64,000 nt of DNA from Changpingibacter yushuensis (GCF_014041995.1 NZ_CP059492.1:2108001-2172000), one strand, 5' to 3'. Shown: positions 9,250 to 18,223, counted from the stretch's first letter. The notes: a model not told the origin generated them from the sequence alone. Made by a program: numbers and translations.

Positions 9250-9527
9250 CCCCAGCACATGCTGAGAGCTCAGGCCACTTTCCCCCTAATTCAAACTTTG
9301 GGAATAACCACTATCCAAACCCCGTTGTGTGGATGTACAGTGAATCTCCTGCGCAAGCAGGACTTTCACTTGCACAGCACGCGCAACAGATTGCGCACCA
9401 GCACTTGCTGCTGGTTGCCCGCGCCGGTTCAAGGCATTCCTTGAGTCCTGCGCTGCCCCGCATTCACCTGCGGGACTACGGAAAAAACGGGCGTGGAGCC
9501 TCAACGCTCCGCCCACGAGGAGAAGAA

Positions 9528-9707
9528 ATGAATATCAATACAACTCAACAGCTCCGCCATGCGGAGGCAGAACTCAAGTCTGCAGAAGCAGAAGTTGCCA
9601 CGCTTGGCATCTTCGCATCGGCCTCACGCGCAGAACGCGCGCAGTTCCGGCTGGACGCCGCACGGCGCGCCGTCGCTGAACTTGGTCATCTGAGCTACGC
9701 CGCCTGA
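9528..9707 (+). CDS. small helical protein, 59 aa, unknown function
   Basis: Encodes 59 residues, beginning MNINTTQQLRHAEAEL. Nearly the whole length is predicted as one or two helices with coiled-coil character (LRHAEAELKSAEAEVATLG, then SRAERAQFRLDAARRAVAELG). There is no Cys and no signal peptide or membrane segment. A GAGGAGAAGAA ribosome site precedes the ATG, and a strong terminator follows at 9749, so it is a monocistronic unit. A bulged hairpin (about 9490-9512) sits just before the ribosome site and could tune translation. I do not recognise the family. Confidence 0.7.
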   Translation: MNINTTQQLRHAEAELKSAEAEVATLGIFASASRAERAQFRLDAARRAVAELGHLSYAA

Positions 9708-9748
9708 AACAGGTAGCGTGCTGCGACACTGTCGCGGCCCTCAACGCG

Positions 9749-9780
9749 AGTGGCGGGTGGGAATCTTCCCACCCGCCACT
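9749..9780 (+). terminator. intrinsic terminator after the 59-aa gene
   Basis: A perfect 15-bp GC-rich stem (9749-9763 with 9766-9780) with a tiny loop is followed by CTTGTATAT. It ends the small-gene transcript 41 bp after its stop. Confidence 0.85.
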
Positions 9781-9916
9781 CTTGTATATACGTATCGCTG
9801 TGCTTGTGATCCTTGCTAGCGCTTCACAAACCGCTGGCAGCCTCGCGTGAGGCCCGAGAAGACCGGGGTTCGCACCACCAATCAAAGAGGGCTTGGCATT
9901 CGCGGCAATCGAACGT

Positions 9917-10429
9917 TTACTTCTTGTCGGTCTTTTCCACAATCTTGCTCGTGTTCTGAGCAGTGCGAATGAGCGCGATAGAAACCTCAAGCCCAACTCT
10001 GGCCAGAAGAATGTACAGGAATGCCCCGACCCCTCCGAAGACTAGGGCGCCGAGGAATCCCAGGAATCCGTACCGACTAGCACCTGAAATAACTGCGGCA
10101 ATCCACGCCAGAACTGCCAGCACGATCACAACGATGTAAACGATCTTGACAACTTTGATTGTTACAAAGTTCTTGAACTCAAAATCGAAGAGTGCACCAA
10201 AGAATCCCTTGTCGGAATCATCCTGAGTTGGCTGCGGGTACATCGGAGCGCTAGACCATGCTTGACCTGAGGCCTGCTGACCGTACGTTTGCCCATAGGG
10301 TTGGCCATATGGTTGCCCGCTAGGCTGTTGGAAGGGCTGTTGAGGCCGCGCCCCTTGGTGCTGGCCACCTCCAGTTGGCTGATCGCCCGAAGGCACATTC
10401 TGTCCGTGTGGCACTGGCGGTTGAGTCAT
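9917..10429 (-). CDS. DUF4282 domain membrane protein
   Basis: 170 aa. Residues 1-70 are a Pro/Gln/Gly-rich low-complexity cytosolic part with repeated QPYGQ-like units (QPSGQPYGQPYGQTYGQQASGQ). The C-terminal half is DUF4282: GFFGALFDFEFKNFVTIKVVKIVYIVV leads into two membrane helices (about 88-115 and 120-150), then a short charged tail (VEKTDKK). The function of DUF4282 is unknown. ATG at 10429 has AAGGA 7 nt upstream; an in-frame ATG at 10534 would add 35 non-conserved residues and lacks such a site. Confidence 0.85.
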   Translation of the reverse strand: MTQPPVPHGQNVPSGDQPTGGGQHQGARPQQPFQQPSGQPYGQPYGQTYGQQASGQAWSSAPMYPQPTQDDSDKGFFGALFDFEFKNFVTIKVVKIVYIVVIVLAVLAWIAAVISGASRYGFLGFLGALVFGGVGAFLYILLARVGLEVSIALIRTAQNTSKIVEKTDKK

Positions 10430-10667
10430 GAAGAGTCCTTTCCACAGAGCACTCGACTGGAACGAGTACCTTAACCTATAGACTAACCGCCCAATAGCCT
10501 CATTCGAAGCATGTCCATCTATGCGTGCGCGCACGTTCTCCCACCAGAGACCGCAGTTAAGCTAGCGTCACGGTGGCGTGGGCATACTCTGCCCATGGCG
10601 GCCTCATCTAGGTCAGCCCACATCTATGAGAGTCCGCCAGCCAGTATCGAAGTGAGTGAGGTAAGGA

Positions 10668-11360
10668 ATGGACAAGACGGCCTTGGTTGTCCAACACGTT
10701 GCATTCGAGGATCTTGGGATCATTGAACCCATCCTGCTTGGCCGCGGCTTCACTATCCAGACAGTCCAAGCGGGCGTGGACCCCCTGCCCGACGATGTCA
10801 CGGCGTCGCTTGCAATTGTTTTGGGTGGTCCAATTGGTATCGCGGACGCCGATCGCTACCCCGTCGTCGTCCAAGAAATCGCGTGGTTAGAGCGCAGGCT
10901 TGACCTCAATCTTCCCACTCTGGGCGTGTGCCTTGGCGGGCAGCTCATCGCAGCGGCACTGGGTGCAGAAGTTTCGTCCTCAGGACGCACCGAAATCGGC
11001 TTCGCGCCACTCACCTTTTCCGACGTATCCGGAAACGTGTTAAGCACGTTGGGCGAAACTCCCGTGCTGCATTGGCACGGTGACGAGTTCGCCATTCCGG
11101 AAGGCTGCGAACTCTTAGCGTCTACACCGCTCTTCCACAACCAAGCTTTTCGGCGCGGGGAGAACGTGCTGGCACTTCAGTTTCACCTCGAAGTCTCCCC
11201 ACTCACTCTGGAGAGGTGGTTCATCGGGAATGCGTTCGAACTTGCGGCGCATGGCATTGATCCGCGCGACCTGCGCCGGGACACGGCGGCGTTTGGCGCT
11301 GCCCTTGAAGAACTTGGCGGGCAAGTCTATGACGCGTGGTTGACCGGAGCAGGACTGTAA
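10668..11360 (+). CDS. class I glutamine amidotransferase-like protein
   Basis: 230 aa. The nucleophile elbow is LGVCLGGQLIAAALGA with the active Cys, and the catalytic His lies in ALQFHLEVSPL, so the triad for glutamine hydrolysis appears intact. No synthetase partner domain is fused or adjacent. Proteins of this kind are annotated as GMP-synthase-like or gamma-glutamyl amine hydrolase-like; the real substrate is unclear. The ATG at 10668 follows GAGG with 6-nt spacing. The gene is divergent from the DUF4282 gene and converges with an IclR regulator. Confidence 0.85.
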   Translation: MDKTALVVQHVAFEDLGIIEPILLGRGFTIQTVQAGVDPLPDDVTASLAIVLGGPIGIADADRYPVVVQEIAWLERRLDLNLPTLGVCLGGQLIAAALGAEVSSSGRTEIGFAPLTFSDVSGNVLSTLGETPVLHWHGDEFAIPEGCELLASTPLFHNQAFRRGENVLALQFHLEVSPLTLERWFIGNAFELAAHGIDPRDLRRDTAAFGAALEELGGQVYDAWLTGAGL

Positions 11361-11438
11361 GAGTCGCAAGTACGGCGCGTAATTCAGCCCAAATCCCAGC
11401 CCAGGTCACAGCCCAATGGCCAGAATCCACGCCCGACG

Positions 11439-12230
11439 TCACCGAATATCGTGGAACAGACTCACACCAATTGAATCTGCGTGCATGCGAACTTCCTCAG
11501 CGATGCCACGTGCGAACTCAACGCGCCGCTCCTCGGGCATGCGTTCGGTCGGTGTGGATACTGAGATGGCCATCGTTCCCCCACCTGGCAGGCTAATCGG
11601 AACTGCCACGCAGCAGATGCCGGCCTCGTTTTCTTCGAGTTCCTGAGTCCATCCGCGCGTGGGAAAGAGTTCAATATTGGACTCCAGCGACGCTCGCAAA
11701 CTATCGATCGTCTCCTCGCGTGCCAGCTTGAGAGATGGATCGGACAGGTAATAGTCCACCGACCGTTCGCCTTCGGGTGAGGATGCGATGAGGGCGCGGC
11801 CCAGACTTGTGCGTGCAGCAACCGCCTCTCGGCCTATCCGGGAGACCACCCGAATAGCGCGGTCCGGCTCTACCTTGTCCAAATAGATGATGCTGGTTCC
11901 GGTGAGTCGACCCAGGTGAACAAGTTCATTGAAGCGCCGAGAGATTCCCACAAGTACAGGGTGCAGCTCGTCAACTATGCGTTGCGTATGGGTGTGGTAG
12001 GACGCGATGGGGCCAATGCCTTCCCCTAAACGGTAATACCCAGTCTCTTCGTCCTGTTCAACCCACGTGTACTCACGCAGAGTGGCCAACGTGTTGTAAG
12101 CCGTTGTCTTGTTGATATCCAAGCTTCGCGCAATAAGTGTCAACGGAACACCGTCCGCATCGCTTCGTGCTAGGAAATCAACAATTCGAACAGCCTTGCC
12201 CACACTGGCGAGAAGCTTCGTTGTTGCCAT
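11439..12230 (-). CDS. IclR family transcriptional regulator
   Basis: 263 aa. The winged helix-turn-helix lies near residues 5-65 (LASVGKAVRIVDFLARSD, LTLIARSLDINKTTAYNTLATL) and the effector-binding GAF-like domain follows (IGPIASYHTHTQRIVDELHPVL, then a C-terminal part with CCVAVPI). I chose ATG 12230 because TAGAAT lies 7 nt upstream on the minus strand with no ribosome site, the leaderless pattern; ATG 12239 is the alternative. The gene is divergent from a hexose-phosphate mutarotase gene, so it may control that or the FucO-like gene further on. The effector is unknown. Confidence 0.87.
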   Translation of the reverse strand: MATTKLLASVGKAVRIVDFLARSDADGVPLTLIARSLDINKTTAYNTLATLREYTWVEQDEETGYYRLGEGIGPIASYHTHTQRIVDELHPVLVGISRRFNELVHLGRLTGTSIIYLDKVEPDRAIRVVSRIGREAVAARTSLGRALIASSPEGERSVDYYLSDPSLKLAREETIDSLRASLESNIELFPTRGWTQELEENEAGICCVAVPISLPGGGTMAISVSTPTERMPEERRVEFARGIAEEVRMHADSIGVSLFHDIR

Positions 12231-12400
12231 ACCTAACATTCTACTGACAAACGGGCAGCATCTTGGAATCGGTCCCACCTGTGCACGGAACCACAGAGCG
12301 GCTCCTCTGTGACATGATGAGTGGGCATTAGCTACACCCGCACGTCCCATCGCCCGAGTGAGAACTCAGACGCACGTGGAACAGAATCGAAGAAATCACA

Positions 12401-13273
12401 GTGGATTCACTACCGTTTGTTCATGGACCCATCGCAGGGATAACTCTGGAATCGCACAACGCTATGCCTGCCCTCGTGATTTCCACCCCACGCGTCAACG
12501 CACTGATCTACATCCAAGGAGCGCAGCTGGCTCAATGGCAGCCTGCAGGCCATACGCCCGTGCTCTTCATGAGCAGCGCTTCTCAGTTCGAACCAGGTCA
12601 GGCAATTCGTGGAGGTGTACCTGTCATCGCCCCATGGTTTGGTCCGTCAGATGCTGGCCGTCACGGCTGGGCCCGCAATCTGGATTGGGAACTCACGTCG
12701 ATCGATGAATCCGACGACGGCGACGTCGTCGTGAGACTGGAACTCCCTCAGGGACGAGTTGGAGCCCCACTCAGTACTGAAGTTAGCCTCACGCTTGAGA
12801 TAAGGCTCGGCGCGCGCCTGTCGGTGAAGCTCAGTGCAACCAACACGTCAGATCACACGATCCGCCCAGAACTCGCGCTCCACGCGTACTGGGCAGTGGA
12901 GGCGCGCGCCCTTGTTGCTAGTGGCATCGAGATGGGTGGGCGTGACAGCCTGAACAGCAACGCAGCGATCCCAGCTGGCACCTTTGAGGCTCTGACCGGC
13001 CAAGCAGTCGACCGCTTCTATCCGTTCGACGCGCCGATCGTGCTGCAAGATGCCGGGAACCAGCGAGAAATCAAGATTTCTTCACCCGACGCCACCAATG
13101 CGGTGGTATGGAATCCTGGCATAACGGGATCGGCAGCGAGCGCAGATATGGACGCCGAGGATTGGACGCAGTTTATCTGCGTAGAAGCAGCACGCGCCCG
13201 CGATGCCCGCCCCATCATCACACCCGGCACAACCGCGCAGCTTTCGCTTCATGCGGAGGTTGCCCATCTGTGA
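12401..13273 (+). CDS. D-hexose-6-phosphate mutarotase (YeaD-like aldose 1-epimerase family)
   Basis: 290 aa of the galactose-mutarotase beta-sandwich fold. Seen are the family pieces YIQGAQLAQWQPAGHTPVLFMS, GQAIRGGVPVIAPWFGPSDAGRHGWARNLDWEL and ELALHAYWAV with the His near the active site; a Glu in the C-terminal part (QFICVEAA) fits the catalytic base. The enzyme interconverts anomers of phosphorylated hexoses. The start is GTG at 12401; the ribosome site is weak. It is divergent from the IclR gene. The following 338 bp contain repeats and then the FucO-like gene, so the two need not be one transcript. Confidence 0.88.
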   Translation: MDSLPFVHGPIAGITLESHNAMPALVISTPRVNALIYIQGAQLAQWQPAGHTPVLFMSSASQFEPGQAIRGGVPVIAPWFGPSDAGRHGWARNLDWELTSIDESDDGDVVVRLELPQGRVGAPLSTEVSLTLEIRLGARLSVKLSATNTSDHTIRPELALHAYWAVEARALVASGIEMGGRDSLNSNAAIPAGTFEALTGQAVDRFYPFDAPIVLQDAGNQREIKISSPDATNAVVWNPGITGSAASADMDAEDWTQFICVEAARARDARPIITPGTTAQLSLHAEVAHL

Positions 13274-13313
13274 TGCGGTGAGCGTTCGCCAGCGCTTGTT
13301 GTTTCGTTGATCT

Positions 13314-13327
13314 GGGTACATGTACCC
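13314..13327. promoter_or_regulatory. 14-bp palindrome upstream of fucO-like gene
   Basis: GGGTACATGTACCC is perfectly self-complementary. It lies 285 bp before the fucO-like start, right before the direct repeat at 13329. It may be a regulator site or the end of the mutarotase transcript. Confidence 0.4.
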
Positions 13328-13328
13328 C

Positions 13329-13405
13329 GTTTGCCCGGTCAGTTACGTAACGTTGACCGCACTATCTTCGTACCGCTTGCCGGGCTCCTTACGTAGCGTT
13401 GGCCG
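13329..13405. repeat. imperfect 31-bp direct repeat in the fucO upstream region
   Basis: Copies at 13329-13359 and 13375-13405 match at 23 of 31 positions, 46 bp apart, each with a TTACGTA core. The first copy also has mirrored arms CGGTCA (13336-13341) and TGACCG (13354-13359). The 338 bp between 13274 and 13611 hold no gene; this repeat and the palindrome are its only visible structure. Confidence 0.5.
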
Positions 13406-13611
13406 GGCGGCATCCGGCTGCACATCTTGCACGCAACCCGGTTGACTCGTGCACACACTTCCGTTCCGGAGCGGTGGCGACCATTGGCCCATGACATGGC
13501 AGGTTCACCTCAATAGCCTGAAAGTGGCGATGCGTGACGGCGTTTCGTGCCACATCGTTGTGGAGATTCGTTGCACCGCTGCTCGAACACCATTGAAAGG
13601 CGAGGACAAAC

Positions 13612-14763
13612 ATGATTAACCGCATGGTTTGGAACCAGACTGCGTACTTCGGTCCTGGCGCCATCACCGCAATACCCAACGAACTTCGGCGCCGCTCGTT
13701 CACAAAGGCCTTCGTTGTCACTGATCCCGTACTCATTGAGACCGGAGTGGCACAGAAGGTTCTCTCTTTGCTCGACGACGAAGCGTTCCCTTACGTTGTC
13801 TTCTCAGACATCAAGCCCAACCCTCCCATCGAAAACGTCTTGGCCGGGCTTGCGGCATTTGATGAGGCCAAAGCAGATGTGCTCATTGCGATTGGCGGTG
13901 GGTCACCTCAGGATACGTGCAAGGCAATTGGAATCATCGCAAACAATCGCGAGTTCTCAGACGTTCGGTCGTTGGAGGGAACCGCGGCAACAACTAACCC
14001 TTCTGTTCCCATCATCGCCATTCCCACAACAGCGGGAACCGCTTCGGAGACCACCATCAACTACGTCATTACGGATACAGAAAACAAGAGGAAGTTCGTG
14101 TGCGTGGATCCGCACGATATTCCCATTCTCGCGATCGTTGACCCAGAGATGATGGCCTCAGCACCCCGGGGGCTGAAGGTGTCCACCGGGCTAGATGCAC
14201 TTACTCATGCCATTGAAGGCTACATAACGGCCGGAGCATTTGACCTGTCAGATATGTTCCATATCAAGGCGATTCAGATGATTGCGACGGCTCTACCTTC
14301 CGCGGCAGACGGCGATCCGGAGGCCGCCGATCAGATGGCCATGGCCCAGTACATTGCTGGTATGGGATACTCCAATGTTGGCCTCGGGCTGGTGCACGGA
14401 ATGTCGCATCCACTGGGCGCGTTCTTCAACGCTCCGCATGGGCTCGCCAACGGCATTCTGTTGGCTGCCGTACTCGAGTACAACGCTCCAAATAGTGGTG
14501 AGAAGTATCGCGCGATCGGTGAAGCCTTTGGAGTTGACGGCGCCCGGACTCTTCCCATTGAGGAGGTTCGTGAACAAACCGTCGCGGCCATCCGAGATTT
14601 CGCAATCAAGCTGGGCAACCCGACGAGCATCAGTGCAATCGGTGCCACTGAAGCGGATATCCCGTCATTAGCCGAAGCCGCCTATGCGGACGTGTGTACG
14701 GGTGGAAATCCGCGCAAGACCAACCCGGAGGAGATCGCGGCAATCTATCGGTCACTTCTTTAG
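13612..14763 (+). CDS. fucO: lactaldehyde reductase / L-1,2-propanediol oxidoreductase (iron-dependent alcohol dehydrogenase)
   Basis: 383 aa, the length of FucO. It reduces lactaldehyde to 1,2-propanediol with NADH, or the reverse. The sequence follows E. coli FucO closely: MINRMVWNQTAYFGPGA, the NAD site IAIGGGSPQDTCKAIGII, AIPTTAGTAS, VCVDPHDIP, and the iron ligands in GLDALTHAIEGYITAGA, GLVHGMSHPLGAF and NAPHGLANGIL. The ATG at 13612 follows GAAAGGCGAGG with about 8 nt spacing. No other fucose or rhamnose genes are visible here, so it may serve general aldehyde handling. Metal-dependent, cytosolic homodimer (family knowledge). Confidence 0.93.
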   Translation: MINRMVWNQTAYFGPGAITAIPNELRRRSFTKAFVVTDPVLIETGVAQKVLSLLDDEAFPYVVFSDIKPNPPIENVLAGLAAFDEAKADVLIAIGGGSPQDTCKAIGIIANNREFSDVRSLEGTAATTNPSVPIIAIPTTAGTASETTINYVITDTENKRKFVCVDPHDIPILAIVDPEMMASAPRGLKVSTGLDALTHAIEGYITAGAFDLSDMFHIKAIQMIATALPSAADGDPEAADQMAMAQYIAGMGYSNVGLGLVHGMSHPLGAFFNAPHGLANGILLAAVLEYNAPNSGEKYRAIGEAFGVDGARTLPIEEVREQTVAAIRDFAIKLGNPTSISAIGATEADIPSLAEAAYADVCTGGNPRKTNPEEIAAIYRSLL

Positions 14764-14892
14764 AGGCTTCTCTTTCGGCTTCCCTGCGGTCTTCGCAAGC
14801 GCGGACCGCTCCTGCAGGCTGGATTCACCGCGTCCACACATGAGGTACACGTGGAATTCCAGCCTTCCACGCCACACCTTTGAAATCCAGCG

Positions 14893-15600
14893 CTAGTTAC
14901 GCTCCTGAATCAGAGCTTTGGTCAGGAGCGTAACTGCCCTGCGGATAGTCACTGGCAGATCCCGCACGTCCGAATGCCCAGCCCCCACCTTCACAATGTC
15001 AACGAAGATTGTGGCGTAGATCGTGTGGGCGAGGTCCGAAAGTGTCAGATCGGGATGCCGCGGCATGGCCTTGCGTGAACTGAGGATTCTGAGAATCGCT
15101 TCCTCCGTCTTTGCCACTTGACTTGCCGCGGCGTTCTGACGCTCCGGAGAACCGAACAGTGCCTCACGTTCGTAGGCAATCATATTTTCGGGATGCTCCA
15201 TAGACTCACGGGCAAGCGGATGCAGCATTCCTAGGATCGCTTCCGTGACGTCCCCGGTTTCGCTAGTTTCATTCAGGCTCAGCGCCACGCCTTCTTCGAA
15301 CTTTGCATTCATCACTGCCACCAGCAGCTCAGCCTTAGAACCCGCATAACGAAACAGAGTTCCCGTGCCTACGTCAGCTCTTTCCGCAATTTGCGCTGTG
15401 GTAACAGACTCGTATCCAAATTCGGCGAAGAGGTCACTCGCAGCGGCCATGATGCGATCACGCTTCTCCGCCTTCTTTCGTTCCCGAAGCGTCAGCCCAA
15501 CCACCGCCGCAGTTTTCGCATTCGTCTGCACCACTTGGCACCCCGTACTCCCCTTTTTGCCCGCTATCGCAGCGGTTTCGCGCCACTTATCTTCGAGCAC
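14893..15600 (-). CDS. TetR/AcrR family regulator next to oleate hydratase
   Basis: 235 aa. The helix-turn-helix domain is LTLRERKKAEKRDRIMAAASDLFAEFGYESVTTAQIAERADVGTGTLFRYAGSKAELL, preceded by about 35 residues rich in Lys, Gly and Ala that may be over-called; no ribosome site is seen before ATG 15600 and a later start is possible. The C-terminal ligand domain is all helical. It is divergent from the oleate hydratase gene and shares a 189-bp control region that holds two 16-bp repeats, so it probably senses a fatty acid or membrane stress and represses that gene. Confidence 0.85.
   Translation of the reverse strand: MLEDKWRETAAIAGKKGSTGCQVVQTNAKTAAVVGLTLRERKKAEKRDRIMAAASDLFAEFGYESVTTAQIAERADVGTGTLFRYAGSKAELLVAVMNAKFEEGVALSLNETSETGDVTEAILGMLHPLARESMEHPENMIAYEREALFGSPERQNAAASQVAKTEEAILRILSSRKAMPRHPDLTLSDLAHTIYATIFVDIVKVGAGHSDVRDLPVTIRRAVTLLTKALIQERN
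14895..14935 (-). terminator. hairpin overlapping the tetR stop codon
   Basis: AGTTACGCTCCTGA (14895-14908) pairs perfectly with 14922-14935 across a 13-nt loop. The stem covers the last dozen codons of the TetR gene and its stop, so it lies partly inside coding sequence. No U-tract follows on the minus strand. Confidence 0.5.
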
Positions 15601-15670
15601 ATTTTAATCCATGCCCGCACATTGTCTGAAGCGACGACGTCGTGAACCACATCCTTCCCGGCAGGTCCTA

Positions 15671-15702
15671 TTTGGAGTGTGCTCCGTTTGGAGTATAGTC
15701 CG
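15671..15702. promoter_or_regulatory. tandem 16-bp repeats, candidate operator for oleate hydratase
   Basis: TTTGGAGTGTGCTCCG (15671-15686) is followed at once by TTTGGAGTATAGTCCG (15687-15702), 13 of 16 identical. Each copy is a near-palindrome (GGAG-N4-CTCC in the first). They lie between the divergent TetR and oleate hydratase genes. Confidence 0.55.
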
Positions 15703-15789
15703 TTTCGAGGTGTGGCGGTTGTCTCTAAGACCAGGGATCATGCCACGCACTCGATTCCATAGAACAGAGACTCCAAGAAGGGACATCCA

Positions 15790-17460
15790 ATGACTCGCAG
15801 AGCATTCATGATCGGAACAGGAATCGGAAATCTGGCGGCGGGTATTTACCTAATCCGTGACGGCGGTTGGAAGGGCGAACAGATCACCATGCTGGGCCTC
15901 GAAACGCACGGAGCCAACGATGGCCAAGCAGCGGCCGATTTCGAATCGGAGTATGGGCACCACTCGCTCTCAAATAACGCGGGCTTCCTCAACCGTGGCG
16001 GACGTATGCTCAATGAAGAGACGTATGAGAACTTCTGGGACGTCATGGGCACGGTTCCGTCACTGGATAACCCCAGTATCTCCGTCACAAAGGAGATACT
16101 GGACTTCGATCACGCCCACCCCACAAAGGACATCGGACGCCTCATTGACTCGCATGGACTGCGCGACCACGGCCCGAACTCTTACATCCACATGCAGTTC
16201 ACCAATAAGGAGCGGTATCTCTTAACAAAGCTGATGATGCTTCCCGAATCTCGTGAAGCCGAACTGGATGACATGTCGGTTCAGGAGTGGTTCAAAGAGA
16301 CTCCGCACTTCTTCACCACCAACTTCTGGTGGATGTGGCAAACCACTTTCGCCTTTCAAAAGGTCTCTTCAGTGGCTGAACTGCGGCGATACATGAACAG
16401 GATGATTCTCGAGTTCTCGCGAATCAACACCCTAGAAGGTGTAACCCGCACGCCCTACAACCAGCAGGAATCAGTGATCCTCCCGATGCGCGCGTGGCTC
16501 AAAGACCGCGGAGTCCAATTCGTCACCAACCGCAAGGTCACCGAGTTCATATTCAAGGACACTCTCCTTCGCGATGAAATAACCGTTGTTGGGCTGAAGT
16601 ACGAGGAGGTGGACAACGCTAACAAGGAAGGGACTATTGAACTCACAGAGGACGACCTTGTGTTTGACACCAATGGATCCATCACTGACTCCACCTCTAT
16701 TGGCGATCTCGACACACCAATCGTTGAGGACATGCGTTACGCGCCTTCGGCGCTGTTGTGGAAACAGGCGGCCCAGCACTTCTACAACCTTGGAAACCCA
16801 GACAAGTTCTTTGGCGATCGAAGTCAGTCAGAGTGGACAAGCTTCACCGTGACAACCAAAGACCACGCGCTTATCAATGAGATCTCGCGGCTCACTAAGC
16901 AACTGCCCGGAAATGCACTCAACACTTTTGTTGACTCAAACTGCCTGCTCTCCCTCGTAGTACACCATCAGCCCCACTACCATGCGCAAAAGCCTGAAGA
17001 AGGCGTGTTCTGGGGTTACGTGCTATACCCACGCAACACTGGCGACTTTGTGAAGAAGCCCTTCATTGAGATGACCGGCCGAGAGATGCTCTTGGAATCT
17101 TTGGGGCACCTTCAAAAGTTGGATTCGACGGCGAACCCCATCTCGGAACGAACTGACGAACTCATGGAGACGGTCATAAACGTCATACCGTCCCACATTC
17201 CATACGCTTCAGCGCTGTTCAACCGAAGGACAACCACAGATAGACCCTTGGTTGTGCCAAAGGGTTCCACGAATCTCGCATTCATTAGCCAGTTCTGCGA
17301 AATGCCATTCGACATGGTGTTCACCGAGCAATACTCGGTTCGCGCTGCACAGGTAGCGGTGTACACACTGCTAGGACTCGACCTTCCATTGACCAAACTC
17401 CATCACTACGAGAAGAACCCGAAGATCCTGGCACGGGCAACACACACCATGTTCCGGTAG
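15790..17460 (+). CDS. ohyA: oleate hydratase
   Basis: 556 aa. The family adds water to the cis-9 double bond of oleate and related acids to give 10-hydroxy acids; it needs FAD and acts at the membrane surface. The N-terminus carries the Rossmann motif FMIGTGIGNLAAGIYLIRDGGW, then the diagnostic NRGGRMLNEETYENFWD with the catalytic Glu region. Further conserved pieces are SLVVHHQPHYHAQKPEEGVFWGY and FISQFCEMPFDMVFTEQYSVR. AAGGGA precedes the ATG. Family members detoxify host unsaturated fatty acids. Divergent TetR regulator upstream, convergent TetR gene downstream. An alternative name is myosin-cross-reactive antigen. Confidence 0.95.
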   Translation: MTRRAFMIGTGIGNLAAGIYLIRDGGWKGEQITMLGLETHGANDGQAAADFESEYGHHSLSNNAGFLNRGGRMLNEETYENFWDVMGTVPSLDNPSISVTKEILDFDHAHPTKDIGRLIDSHGLRDHGPNSYIHMQFTNKERYLLTKLMMLPESREAELDDMSVQEWFKETPHFFTTNFWWMWQTTFAFQKVSSVAELRRYMNRMILEFSRINTLEGVTRTPYNQQESVILPMRAWLKDRGVQFVTNRKVTEFIFKDTLLRDEITVVGLKYEEVDNANKEGTIELTEDDLVFDTNGSITDSTSIGDLDTPIVEDMRYAPSALLWKQAAQHFYNLGNPDKFFGDRSQSEWTSFTVTTKDHALINEISRLTKQLPGNALNTFVDSNCLLSLVVHHQPHYHAQKPEEGVFWGYVLYPRNTGDFVKKPFIEMTGREMLLESLGHLQKLDSTANPISERTDELMETVINVIPSHIPYASALFNRRTTTDRPLVVPKGSTNLAFISQFCEMPFDMVFTEQYSVRAAQVAVYTLLGLDLPLTKLHHYEKNPKILARATHTMFR

Positions 17461-17641
17461 TTAGGAGATGTGGTGGCCGGACCTACTGAACTGATGTTAC
17501 GACGTCGAATCTGAGTTCGACAGCCCATTCTTCTAGAAGTAGTTCTGGCCACCACCCCACACAGCTCCGCTGCGCCGATTGAACGCAAGAAGCGGGCTAC
17601 CGGAGAACCAACACCGGAGGCACAGTGCTTCCGACCTACAA

Positions 17642-18223
17642 CTAAGAGTGCGTTACAGCGGATCCGGCACCAAACCGCTCTAAGGAAGCGCGCACGCTCC
17701 CGCGCAAGATGAGTTCAATCCGGGGAACCAAATCAGCTGGCTCCTCCCTCATCCCTCCGGCAAACCAATGGAGCAGATGGCCCAACACGATCATCGCGTA
17801 GTGATCGATCACAAAGGTGCGGCTCTCCGGCTCCAGCTGCAGATCCCCTTCGAGTTCTGCCACAATAGCCGCAGTCATGCCTTGGAACTGATGCATGAAG
17901 AACCGTTCCAGTTCGCGGTGGCTCAACGAGTTGATGGTGGCGTACGTCTGTTCCCGATTGTTCTTCATATATGTGAGCATCTGCTGGAAGCCCTGCGCCC
18001 ACTCGCTATAGCTGGCGTGGGCCATGATGTGATGAGCGATGTCGCGTTCAAAGACCCACACCGCCAGTTCGTACACGTCTGCGAAATGGTAGTAGAAGGT
18101 CTGGCGGCTCACGCCTGCTGCACTTGTCAGACCAGCCACGGTGATCTTCGAAAGAGGGCGTGATCGCAGCTCTTCCTTTAGTAACGCACCCAGTGCGTCT
18201 TGCGTGGCGTTCGCGTTTGACAT
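17642..18223 (-). CDS. TetR family regulator (DhaS-like)
   Basis: 193 aa. A TetR helix-turn-helix lies at ALLKEELRSRPLSKITVAGLTSAAGVSRQTFYYHFADVYELAVWVFERDI; the C-terminal domain resembles that of TetR-type activators (REQTYATINSLSHRELERFFMHQF). I chose ATG 18223 because GAGGAG lies 10 nt upstream; ATG 18244 would include that site within the gene. The gene is divergent from a DUF5692 membrane protein; an inverted repeat TCACAT-N7-ATGTGA between them (18375) is its most likely binding site. Confidence 0.85.
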   Translation of the reverse strand: MSNANATQDALGALLKEELRSRPLSKITVAGLTSAAGVSRQTFYYHFADVYELAVWVFERDIAHHIMAHASYSEWAQGFQQMLTYMKNNREQTYATINSLSHRELERFFMHQFQGMTAAIVAELEGDLQLEPESRTFVIDHYAMIVLGHLLHWFAGGMREEPADLVPRIELILRGSVRASLERFGAGSAVTHS

